Below, in pieces: positions 40,101 to 49,318 of a DNA stretch of 64,000 nucleotides. Made by a program: the position numbers and the translations under genes. This DNA is from Limnanthes douglasii subsp. nivea. Its lineage: Eukaryota > Streptophyta > Magnoliopsida > Brassicales > Limnanthaceae. Where the stretch lies: the NCBI GenBank assembly GCA_036936605.1, contig JAUPFV010000004.1, positions 68,968,352-69,032,351 on the forward strand, read 5' to 3'. The notes under the pieces are model-generated. The model was given only the letters and a program-made list of their open reading frames with translations. It was not told the DNA's origin and searched no databases. Position 1 is the stretch's first letter. The number at the start of each line of letters is the position of its first letter.

Positions 40101-41904
40101 AGATCCTGTCTCGCACAATGTTGCTGAAGACGTAAGTGGAGTTTAAATTGCTTAGTTGTATTTGAATATCATATATGATTGATAGTTAATCTCGCAATTA
40201 ATGGTTTCCTTTGTTATGTTTTTAGGAAGTCGAAACAGCGGAGGCTGAAGACACACGACACTCTAGCTTAGTTGTATTCACTGGCACTGGAACAGCAGCA
40301 AAGTGCGAACAACTATCGCAAGCTGTGTCGCCATTAAAGGTGATACAAATTTTCAAGAGAGCAGATCAATCCGCAGAGAAGATTGAAAATGTGTCACAGC
40401 ATGAGCCATCTTCGTACGCAACACCACAACAACAGAAAGCAGCATCGAAGGATCCTATTGTCCAATCGGTTACACCATTGGCTGAAGATAGCTTTGTAGA
40501 CTGCACCCAATCATTTTACGCAGAAGTTGACAAGGCTGTTGAAACTTCAAACGAGAAGAGGCGTACACTGGACTGCATCGAGGAAGACCAAACGGACGTT
40601 GACGTAAGTAGATATTTGGTATTCTCAATAAATATTTAAAAAGAAATGTTAACAGTTTACTATGCTGCTTTTTTTTAGGTACCCATTGATGACATGCCTG
40701 GGTTCAACTTACTTACTCCGACGGAGGTTCAACAACATTCAACTGAAGTTGTAGCTTGGCCGTTCCCGACAGAGACAACGAAACTGATCGATGTAAGTGA
40801 GTACGAGAAAGTGCTGAAACTGAAACAGGTAGAAGAACAAGAAGATCCAGAAATATGGTACTTGCCAACAACAGAGTTCTCGTACAGGCTTTCCATTAGT
40901 GTGACAGAGATAATGGAACTGCCTAACGAAACTCAAGTGGACTTCAAGGTAAAAATATTTTTGGATGTATCAATCGTATTTTAATTGTTAGTCTAGCAAC
41001 GTGCCTCTATACGTCTATCAATATTAATTGAAGCAGCTATCATTGTGTCAACCAATAAACCATTGGTTATTATTTCAATTGATTCGATACTGTAATTTTG
41101 GTTTAATAGGTAATAGATGCTTGGATATACAAGCTCTTAAAGGATTCAGACTGGAAAGTACCTGTGAAAGGGTTTGATAATAAGTATTCATTCCCTGTCC
41201 CAGCCATTCAAATAACTGGGATTGCAACTGTAAGTTCCCAGTGGATTATTGCTTTCATATTAGGTACATCCCCTTCCTGTATTGATGTCTTAAATTTACA
41301 GGGGACACTGGCTAAAAAGGGAGATATGTCTGTCATTGTGGATAATGTTTTTGAGACAATGAACCCCAACACATATGTCTGTTTCGTCCCCCTATGTAAT
41401 GTAAACACGGAAGGAGTGAACCATTGGACGCTCCTGGTTATAGACATGGAGAATGGGGTTGCCAGAAGCTACAACCCAATGTTGCCGTGGAGCAAGCACA
41501 TTCCCGATAAGAAGAGAAACACTGCCGATGCTCTGGTAAGGAATTTAAATTCCAAGTTATCTAGTTTGGTTCACTGTCTAGCAATTTATAATAATAAAGC
41601 TATCAAACTGTATAGTAATGCCTATCAATGACTTCTACTGTATCTATCAATGCAGTTGTCCTGTTGCATGAAGAAGAAATATATACCGCAGGTAAAAGGT
41701 GGGTACAAAATTAAGACCATGTTAAATATCCCACAGCAAAAGAAGCGGAGCTATGGCTGTGGTGTTTTCGTGTGTAAATACGTAGAAGACATTATTAAAG
41801 ACGGTTTTGTTGGACGGCAATATGGTGACGAAATGCCGGCAGAAACAAGAGCTAAAATTTTCAAACATTTCTTGAACGATCGTAACACAAACAAACGTTG
41901 GTAG
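37176..41904 (+). pseudogene. Ulp1-like (C48-type) cysteine protease gene of the MULE, one in-frame stop
   Basis: Ten exons: 37176-37622, 38154-38423, 38499-38642, 38744-39184, 39319-40131, 40226-40603, 40679-40948, 41110-41229, 41302-41535 and 41656-41904. All nine introns are phase 0 with GT-AG ends, and the total is 1122 codons. Exons 1-3 encode a conserved N-terminal domain (RVRLTKKDVQAIFGL) typical of transposon-borne plant Ulp1-like proteins, similar in style to DUF1985. Exons 4-6 encode a long low-complexity, highly charged linker with a basic region and coiled-coil text. Exons 9-10 hold the protease: His in NHWTLLVID, Cys in YGCGVFVCKY, and PQQ just before it. The residue 17 after His, normally Asp, is Asn (RSYNP). 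Known: the family cleaves SUMO or related modifiers. Oddity: codon 159 is TGA (38181-38183); an acceptor AG at 38188-38189 would skip it in frame. I call it a probable pseudogene; function through alternative splicing is possible. Confidence 0.75.
37730..38090. repeat. Intron 1 segment related to the downstream 280-bp repeats
   Basis: The intron text (gcaagctatgaatactaac, then taacattaaaagaac, atagatagcaatgta and gatatcagagtatgt) matches the start of the tandem block at 43780 onward word for word with scattered differences. A noncoding module is therefore shared between an intron and an intergenic array of the same element. Confidence 0.7.
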
Positions 41905-42018
41905 TATGTAATTTATATTTTGGTATCCATTGATTAGCATTGGGTGAAGTGTGCAAAACATCTATGATTTATGTTTGTAGACTAAAATTTACATGTAAAC
42001 GCACTTTTTACTTGTTGC

Positions 42019-42257
42019 GGTCGACTGGGAAAAAGTTAACAAAGAACATTATGTGTAACTTAATCTATCTGATAGAGCCCCTAAAGCTAGCAAGCAGTAT
42101 TACTTTAAATACCAGAGTATGTAAAACAAACTATCAGACAGGCTTATTAAATCGCAAACTATGTAAACATATTTGTCAGACCAAATGTATTTTGAAACGT
42201 AATTTTAATGACCGTTGTTTCCATCTCTAGCCACTGCTGAAAGCAACACGCCACCAT
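42019..42257 (-). pseudogene. Duplicated fragment of the transposase gene
   Basis: This stretch matches 46101-46380, which spans most of the transposase intron and the 3' end of its first exon, in the same orientation. Shared words include ggtcgactg, acaaagaaca, accgttgtttccat and gctgaaagcaacacgccacc. It has many substitutions and a few small indels, so it is an old internal duplication with no coding value. Confidence 0.75.
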
Positions 42258-42960
42258 CTTTTCACAAAATCCACCTTAATAATGAGCCGCTGTTCGAAAA
42301 ATTACATGTAGACGAACTAGTTCACATAACTGTTACAGGATTCAGTGTTGTATCCTACAAATTTTGATATGTTGTTACCATTCGCACTGTTAGTGGTAGT
42401 TATATATCTACTATTGGTACATATAAGAGATGTATTAAAAAAGTACCAATAATGCATATATAATAAGAACTATCAATGTTCACCAAATTGTCTATCTGGG
42501 GTTAAGGAAGGATCTATCTAGGGTTAAGCAGGCAAATATCGTAGTGCGAAACATATCGTAATTTAAAATCATTTTGGTTACGAACCATAAAGTATAGTTT
42601 TAGATATCTTTCAGAAAAAATAGATAGACCAGATAGGTTTTAAATTTTTAATATAATTTATCTACCATTCAAAATTACTCGCAAATATCATATAACAGGT
42701 TATTGATGCACAAAATAAAAATATATTGACTGCACAACATGGTTATTGGTAGATAAATGCAATTAATTTGTTGAAAGGACTGATAACCACACACATTACT
42801 CATTACTACATTAATGTGTTAAAACCATTGGTTAGATTGAACTTGAAAATACAATGGGTAGATAAAGTAGAATGATTACCTTCATTTAATGTATGTGTGC
42901 CATTAAAGTTGATTTCTGAAAATATGGTTGCTTAAGGGGACTCAGCATTGGGTGCTGGGT
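42258..42960. other. AT-rich spacer, no gene seen
   Basis: Noncoding DNA between the duplicated transposase fragment and the acidic-protein promoter. It contains scattered ctatcaa and gtatct words like the rest of the element; no open reading frame of note. Confidence 0.5.
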
Positions 42961-42965
42961 TTTGC

Positions 42966-42974
42966 TATAAATAG
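42966..42974 (+). promoter_or_regulatory. TATA box of the acidic-protein gene
   Basis: TATAAATAG, a near-consensus plant TATA box, lies 104 bp before the ATG at 43070, which would give a leader of about 70 bases. The leader is rich in C and A (ctcctccaaccATGG), typical of well-expressed plant genes. Confidence 0.7.
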
Positions 42975-43069
42975 AGGGTCATATGTCAACCTATTACTCA
43001 CAAACCTACCAGCAAAGGGAAAAAAACCCAGAACCTCTACCCTAAGTTCTTACCTCTGCTCCTCCAACC

Positions 43070-43432
43070 ATGGCTCCTTCATCACCCTTCTCCCCACACC
43101 AGTCCAGCGAGGACGCCTGGTCCTCTGACTACTACTCATGTGAGAAGGCCTACAAGCGCACGACAACGTCGGAGTACTCCGCTGACGAAGAAGATGATTG
43201 GTCGGTCTGGTCTGAGGACCAAGAAGACCCTTATGGATCATGGGATTCTTGGTCCATGGACGACTGTTATCTTTCTGACGATGAGAAGCTGCCAAAAAGG
43301 AAAAGGTGTAAGAGCGTTAACCCATTTTGGGATGAGGAAGACGACGATGAAGATGAAGAGGCAGACGACGAGGCCTCTGACGACGAAGAAGATGATGAAG
43401 ATGAAGAAGAAGAAGAAGAAGAAGAAGAAGAA

Positions 43433-43435
<3 letters not shown>
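43070..43435 (+). CDS. Small highly acidic protein encoded in the MULE
   Basis: Single exon of 121 residues with a strong start context (accATGG). Residues 1-72 are rich in Ser, Asp, Glu, Tyr and Trp with repeated W-S and S-W pairs. A basic KLPKRKRCK (73-81) looks like a nuclear localisation signal. From residue 88 the chain is almost pure Asp/Glu, ending in a Glu run from a GAA microsatellite. TAA at 43433 falls inside that GAA run. The same frame continues past it through more Glu codons to a mixed acidic end and TAG at 43493-43495, so the present stop looks like a GAA-to-TAA change. It resembles acidic nuclear or histone-binding tails, but I do not recognise the family. It may be a captured host gene or a third element gene. 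A good promoter supports transcription. Confidence 0.6.

Positions 43436-43462
<27 letters not shown>
43402..43462. repeat. GAA microsatellite in the acidic-protein gene
   Basis: About 19 GAA units interrupted by a single TAA (43433-43435); it encodes the Glu run and can change length by slippage without changing frame. Confidence 0.9.
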
Positions 43463-43463
<1 letters not shown>

Positions 43464-43495
43464 ACGAGGTATCTGATGGAGACGACTCCGATTAG

Positions 43496-43780
43496 GTTAG
43501 AACATTTAGATGTAGTTTCATGGCCCTGTTGGTTTTTATTTTGTTGTTTTTAACGTATGTTTATGCTTTTTTGTGGACTGTAACTTGCCCCAACCCTGTG
43601 CAGTAGTGTTATTTTTTGACAGGGTTGGATGATTTAGGGTTGTTTGGATTGTTGCATGATTTTAATGTACAAGTTTCGTTGTATTTTACCTTCGTTATCT
43701 AGTCAAACTGGTAAGGTATGGTATTACAAGGTGCAGTTGAAGGTAGCAGTTTAAGTTGCAGTTATTTCACAGAATCGCAA
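43496..43780 (+). other. 3' region of the acidic-protein gene
   Basis: T-rich DNA after the gene with no further coding text, leading into the 280-bp repeats. Probably the 3' UTR and transcription end; no clear polyadenylation hexamer. Confidence 0.35.
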
Positions 43781-44990
43781 TCTATGAACACTAAGATATC
43801 GGAGTTATGGTAACATTAAAAGAACAAACAATGTAAACATAGATAGCAAGGTTGAATCGAGTGGACATCAGAGTATAACAGCATAGGTAGCAAAGATGGT
43901 AAATGTAAGCAAAGATGTTAAAACCAAAACAGAAAACACATTTTGATGTATTTGTCAGATGCAAAATCCAAAAACTATCAATGTTGAATATAGTAGATAT
44001 CAGAGGGTAGCATCAGAGATAGCAATGTATAAAGGGATAGATACCAGAGTATGTAACAAACATATATGGAACTTGTCATTTCTATAAGGGTACAAAACAT
44101 AAGTCGAGATACAAAAAGTGCTTATCTTTTAAATGAATCAGGCATGAATGATTTTAAGTACACCTATCACAAATGTAAGTGAAATATCAGATGGATCTAT
44201 TTCAAAACAGAAAACATATATTGATGTATCTGTCAGATGCAAAATCCAGAAACTATCAATGGTTAATATATTTGATATCAGAGGGTTGAAGCATAAATAG
44301 CAATGTATACATGGATAGATATCAGACTATGTAACAAACAGATATGGACCGTGTAAATTCTTTTAGGGGACAAAGCATATGTTGAGATACAAGAATTGCT
44401 TATCTTTGAGATGAATCAGGCATGAATGATTTTGAGTACATCTATAACAAATGTAAGTAAAATATCAGATGGATGTAAACCAAAACAGAAAACACGTCTT
44501 GATGTATCTGTTAGATGCAAAACCCAGAAACTATCAACGTTGAATAGAGTGGATATCAGATGGTAGCAGCATAGCTAGCAATGTATACAGGGGAAGATAT
44601 CAAAATATGTTTCGAACAGATATGGTTCGTGCCAATTCTATAAGGGTACAAAACATAAGTGGAGATACAAGAAGTGATTATCTCTGAGATGAATATGGCA
44701 TTGAATATTTGAAGTACATGTATACAAATGTAAGTAAAGCATAAGATGAATGTGTACCGAAACAAAAAACATACTTTGATTGTATCTGTTAGATAAAATA
44801 GCCCGAAGCTATAAATGTTGAATAGAGTATCTACCAGAATATATCCTCAAAGATAGCAATGTATACTCGAATAGATATCGTAGACAGAAAGAAACTGACA
44901 TGGAACATGTAAATGTTAAAAGTGTACGAAACATAAGTGGAAAGATAAGGACTGCTTATCTTTGAAATGTAAAATGTTACAAAAAAGTAG
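43780..44990. repeat. About 280-bp tandem repeats between the MULE genes
   Basis: The word aaaacagaaaaca followed by ttgatgtat and cagatgcaaaa recurs at about 43926, 44214, 44482 and 44758 (spacings about 288, 268 and 276 bp). Each unit contains tagatatcaga and tagcaatgta words. The copies are diverged by substitutions and small indels. The same module is in intron 1 of the Ulp1-like gene. No coding text. Confidence 0.8.
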
Positions 44991-45001
44991 GTAAATAATG
45001 T

Positions 45002-47428
45002 TTAGAACGGAGCATCACATGACCTCCTATTATGCCCCGATTTTAAACATCGACCACAACGGGCCTGGCTGCTGGAAACTTCGCCTCTTGATGGAATACG
45101 CTTCTTCCTCGGACGCCCGGGTCGTCTTTTAACGTTAGGGGGCAGCACCAAGGGCTCTCCATCATAATCTGCGCTACTGGATTCACCAAACTCAGTTATA
45201 GCCGGTATGTTAAATGAATAGCTGGACAGGTAATTTTGGGTAGTGAAGAACGGCTCGACCAACGTCATAGGATCCTCGTTTATAGATGCAATTGCAGCCA
45301 GTGCATTAGCGCACGGGAAAGATTCTTGCTGCCACGAACCGCATGTGCATTTGAAATCCAGTATGTTGACCACCATGACTGGGTCAGATAAAACCTCAAA
45401 ATATGCGGCAGAAGACTTGCGAACTAACCATATCCGACTGGATTGTACATTCTCTTTGAACATCTTGTCAAACTCGGGGCACAAATTTGTGTTCCAACTT
45501 TGGCCTTCTCCTAAACGTCGAGACATTTGAGTCATCAAGAGAGCTCTGATCCGGTCGATTAATTCGACTATAGGCAGATGGCACAACTTTTTAATCTGGC
45601 CATTGAACGACTCAACAGCAGTTGATGCCATCGCCCCATACCGTTTGCCTTTCACATATGCCTGAGCCCATTTTTCAGGGGCCAGATTCCTTACAAAGTT
45701 TTCAATACGCTTACCGCCTAGGCGCAAAAACTGAGCATAACGTTCATTAAAAAGATCCACCGTAGGGGCATAAGCACAACTCTTAAACATCACTAGCATA
45801 TCTTGTTTGTAGACTCTGTTAGTGTGTTCAAGAGCTTTATTCAAGTTCTGGATAAGATGGAAGATGCAATAAGCGTGGTAGTCAGTCGGATAAAGAGTTG
45901 CGACAGCGCTAATAATACAAGCATGGCGGTCTGAAATGAAAGTTATTTGGCGCCCTAACAGATGAGGTTTTAATTTTTCCAAAAACCAAAACCAGTTGTC
46001 CGAGTCTTCACTACCAAATATACCAAAAGCTACGGGGAAAAGACCTGCGGTGGGGAAAATGTATCTTAAAAACAGAACGACAGTAACAGAACGATGTTGA
46101 GGTCGACTGTGTAATAGTAAACAAAGAACAATCCATGTAACTAAAATACTAGAGTATGTAATCCAAACTATCAGACAATTCGCATCCTAATCTATCAGAC
46201 AGGGTCTCCCAATCTAGCAATCAGTAATAACTAAACTACCAGAGTATGTAATCCTAACTATCAAACAATCTTATTAATTTGCAAACTATGCAAACATATT
46301 TATCAGAATAAATGTATATTGAAACATGTACTGACCGTTGTTTCCATCCTTTGCCACTGCTGAAAGCAACACGCCACCATGCTTCCCATTTAGGTGCGTT
46401 CCGTCAACGTACAGTAGAGGGCGGCACGAATGGAATCCCTGAAGACACGCCCCAAACGCTATAAAACAGCGACGGAAAACATTGCCGGGAGCCAAATCCA
46501 GATGACAGTCCGTAGTGATGTCACGACTCTTTAGCCTCTTGAAGTATGGTTTTAGCAATGCGAAAGAGCTATTGCTATCTCCAAATACAAGGCGACGGGC
46601 CTTCTCCAACGCATTCCAAGATAGACGATATGAAATGTCTAAACCGTAGTCTTGCTTGATGGTGGACTGTATAGTCTTAGCTGTTAAAGAATGGTTGTTC
46701 CGTAGAGAATCGTGAATTTCATCAGCAATCAAATCGGAAGACAGATGCCTGCTTTTCTTCTTTGTGAATACGGGACTACACGTGTGGGTACTGAAAAATC
46801 TTTTAATTGTCATCAACCCGGTCTTAGAATCCACAGAAGCGTAAAGCCTCCATTGGCAGCCATCCGAATCTTTGTTTACGCAATAAACGGTGACCTTGTT
46901 AAATGTATTGTGCATGTACCTGAACGCAAAACCGTTCTCTAATGCATAACGGGATAAGGATAACCTAAGACCTTGAGCACCGTCTTGAAATGACTGTCCA
47001 ACAGCGATGATAGATTCTGCCCATGCCGCTGTAGCTAGATGTCTTTTTTTGGGGGTTGTAATGGCCAAACAGGTACTGCTTTCACCGCTGGTTCGTTGCA
47101 TGTGAGAGGATTCTTCGAACAGTTGAACGGGTTGTTTACGTTTAATGGAGGAGCCTTTATCAGCAACATGTTCTTCGATAAGAAATGACACGCTCTTCAA
47201 ACGCTCAACATCGAGGTAACATTCCAACCCAATGAAATCGGTCTCCTTATTAAAAATACAATTATTCTGAGCACCGCAAGAGTACGTAATGCTGTAGTTT
47301 CCTCTAACCAGCCCTTGCCATGTTTGCTCAACGTACACTTGGAATGACTCAAAGTTTTCAAATTCGGACAGCGGAACAATACCTGTTTCCGTACCAAATT
47401 TGAAAATGCACACTCTTGGTTTAGACAT
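45002..47428 (-). CDS. MURA-type MULE transposase
   Basis: Two exons on the minus strand, 47428-46336 and 46044-45002 (GTCAGT donor, CCGCAG acceptor), giving 711 residues. The start is the ATG at 47428 (MSKPRV). Order: N-terminal domain (1-90), linker, Mutator-type DNA-binding region about 145-220 with Cys/His residues ending FFSTHTC, then the DDE core. Asp342 is in LLYVDGTHLNG, Asp403 in ITFISDRH, a C-x2-H at 424-427 and Glu509 in STAVESFNG, so the catalytic set is complete. A SWIM-type zinc finger follows (C597, C599, C609), but the fourth ligand, normally His, is Asn611. The C-terminus has an AT-hook-like RPGRPRKKR and a CCHC knuckle (CGRCLKSGHNRRSC). It would cut and rejoin the element ends in the nucleus. 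No stop or frameshift, so probably functional apart from the SWIM change. Confidence 0.88.
46045..46335 (-). other. Transposase intron
   Basis: 291 bp within the DDE domain, between the codons for NNG and LFPVAFG. It contains repeated ctatcag and gagtatgtaat words shared with the other noncoding parts of the element, and most of it is duplicated at 42019-42257. Confidence 0.8.
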
Positions 47429-47508
47429 TGTGTACCCTGAATTATAGGAGTTTTGGTTAGTTTGTTTAACGTTGGTGTAGAACAACTGAATGTGGTACTG
47501 ATATTATA

Positions 47509-47826
47509 ACATATATAGCAATATCATGTAACTAACATATCAGCGTATATGCATCGTGGTCTATTTTCAACACAAATAGCAAACTGTCATACCTAAACTA
47601 TCAGGGTATATGGACTATTGGTCTGGTTTCAAACACATATATCAACCTGTTATAGCTAACATATAAGGGTGTATGCAGCAAGGGGAAATGCTTTGAAACA
47701 TATAGCAATATCACGTACCTAAACTATAAGGGTATATGGATTAATGGTCTATTTATCAACACATATAGCAACATGCCATAACTAAGATATCAGGGTGTAT
47801 GTTGTCAGGTTTAATCTACAAACACA
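47509..47826. repeat. About 63-bp tandem repeats upstream of the transposase
   Basis: Five consecutive copies of a 63-64-bp unit with the pattern ATATAGCAA ... CTAAACTATCAGGGTATATGG ... GGTCT ... CAACAC, diverged by roughly one base in five. They lie 80-400 bp upstream of the transposase ATG, in its leader or promoter. Confidence 0.8.
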
Positions 47827-47829
47827 TCT

Positions 47830-48540
47830 AACCTATCAGGGTCTGTGCAGTGATCTAGCAACATCAAATCATAAAATTGCAGGCGACAAATCGCAAAGTG
47901 TTTCCATATAAATATCAGGGTTCATCACAGAGGTGGAAAAAAGAAATTACTCATCGGAATGTGAACGGAGCTGGTTTGGATGATTTGAATTGAGCAGAAG
48001 CATATGGTAATAAGTTTCCTGCAATTAACGTACATTATATGAGAGTCTAGAATCGATTTCGAAAATGGAAAACGATTTTGAAACAAAAAAACTCACCTCT
48101 GTTACTGACCTGAGATACGGTTGGCTACGATTTTGGCTACGATTTCGAAATGTAAATCAGTTGTTATGAGGCTGAGATACGGTGGTCTAGGAGGCTGAGA
48201 TACGGTTAGAAATCGGAGCTAGGAGGCTGAGACGGTTCAAAATCGGAGATACGAAACTCTGTATGAAACTGACGACGTTAAACTTCAGTTCTGAAACTCG
48301 CCGGTGATCGGAACACTCCGATAACGCGATTATATGGATCGCCGGTGATTAAGTAAGGTAAACGGTGGTTCAACAGTGTCGTCGGAGGTGGTGTGATCAG
48401 CCGTGGTTTTTTGAAATGAAGAGACGTTCTTGGAAAATGGTTTGTTTGTTAGGTTAGGAGAGAGGAGAGAGAAAGGGGGCTAATAAATTCAAAATTCAAA
48501 ATTCAAAAGTAATTAAGAAGGTGCTGAAGCTAAAAGGGGC
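47830..48540 (-). other. Right-end leader of the transposase gene
   Basis: Noncoding on both strands. It has three imperfect copies of gaggctgagatacgg (48170-48230) and CGCCGGTGAT words (48299-48350) that mirror the ACCGGCGA words at the left end. A CAG acceptor-like site at 47437-47439 (minus strand) just before the ATG suggests a 5' leader intron like that of the Ulp1-like gene. Confidence 0.4.
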
Positions 48541-48559
48541 CCTTTTTTTCACAAATCAA

Positions 48560-48568
48560 CCTTATATA
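48560..48568 (-). promoter_or_regulatory. TATA box near right end of the MULE
   Basis: TATATAAGG on the minus strand, about 150 bp inside the right end and pointing inward toward the transposase; mirrors the box at 36152-36160. Confidence 0.45.
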
Positions 48569-48687
48569 CTAGGTTGAGGGTAATCTTGGTATTAAAAAAA
48601 GAAAAGGTATTATAAGTGGATATGTTTAATGAGATGGGTATTAAGTGAGCATTAACCCATTTTTGGGTACTAGGTTGTAATAGGTTT

Positions 48688-48717
48688 GGTTAAAAGGTAC
48701 TTAAGGTGTCATTTCCC
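48688..48717 (-). repeat. Right degenerate terminal inverted repeat
   Basis: Read inward it begins GGGAAATGACACC and pairs with the left end at 20 of 30 positions. Confidence 0.7.
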
Positions 48718-48726
48718 TTGATATAA
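48718..48726. repeat. Target-site duplication, right copy
   Basis: TTGATATAA, identical to 36028-36036; array DNA resumes directly after it. Confidence 0.95.
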
Positions 48727-49318
48727 TATTTAAAAAATGGTTGAAACCTCCTAAAAAACTATCTAATTTAAAAAGTCAATGAATTTGTAATATATATATA
48801 TATATGAACCGAACAAAATCCAAAATTAAAAACAAAATTTTCAAACTTGAACTATTTATAAAAAACTTTAAAAGAAATATTCTAAAAAAAATCTATCCAA
48901 TTTGCATTAACAAAATGATCCAACAAATATATAGGTTATTTTTTTTGGTTCGATAATAAATGTAATTATACATAAAGAGGACGTTAATCAAGACATTTGT
49001 AAAAGGTAGTTGATTTACATATATGTGCACAAAACAACTTGGTGTCTTTTGGAAAACATCACACCCTTACAATTGGTGCGTAAAACCCTAATGTATATAT
49101 ACCGTTGGAGAGCACACATTTTGCATATCCAAGTAAAAAGAAAAGTGTTTCTCATCAGTGCATTTGTCAATTACATCCAAATGAATTCCTCTGTAACAAT
49201 TTGTTCTGTCCCTTCTCTTTATGAAAAAAATTATACTGTTTCAAAAGAATATTTTGAAGTTTTTTATGAAGTGGACATCATCCTTTTCACTAGATTCGTG
49301 TTGTACTTAGGGCGTGAC

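Larger units (their letters stand above)
36037..48717. mobile_element. Mutator-like element with Ulp1 protease gene (Kaonashi-like MULE)
   Basis: A 12,681-bp insertion in one array unit, bounded by a perfect 9-bp duplication; rejoining the flanks restores the sequence of other units. The outermost 30 bp at each end match in inverted orientation at 20 of 30 positions, so the terminal repeats are degenerate. Contents in order: inward promoter and leader with CCGGCGA words, a ten-exon Ulp1-like gene (+), a duplicated piece of the transposase gene, a small acidic-protein gene (+), about 280-bp tandem repeats, a MURA-type transposase (-), about 63-bp tandem repeats, and the right-end promoter. Ulp1-bearing MULEs with weak terminal repeats are known in Arabidopsis as Kaonashi; membership of that family is inferred from gene content. 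The transposase keeps its catalytic residues, so the element may be autonomous. Confidence 0.93.

Noticed and set aside
43140..43553. 137-codon ORF overlapping the acidic-protein gene in another frame
   Set aside because: Lys run is the GAA microsatellite read in a different frame; the promoter and start context belong to the 43070 ATG.
43780..44990. Regular repeats considered as a CRISPR-like array
   Set aside because: Period about 280 bp with diverged whole-length copies and no constant-repeat/unique-spacer pattern, in a plant transposon.
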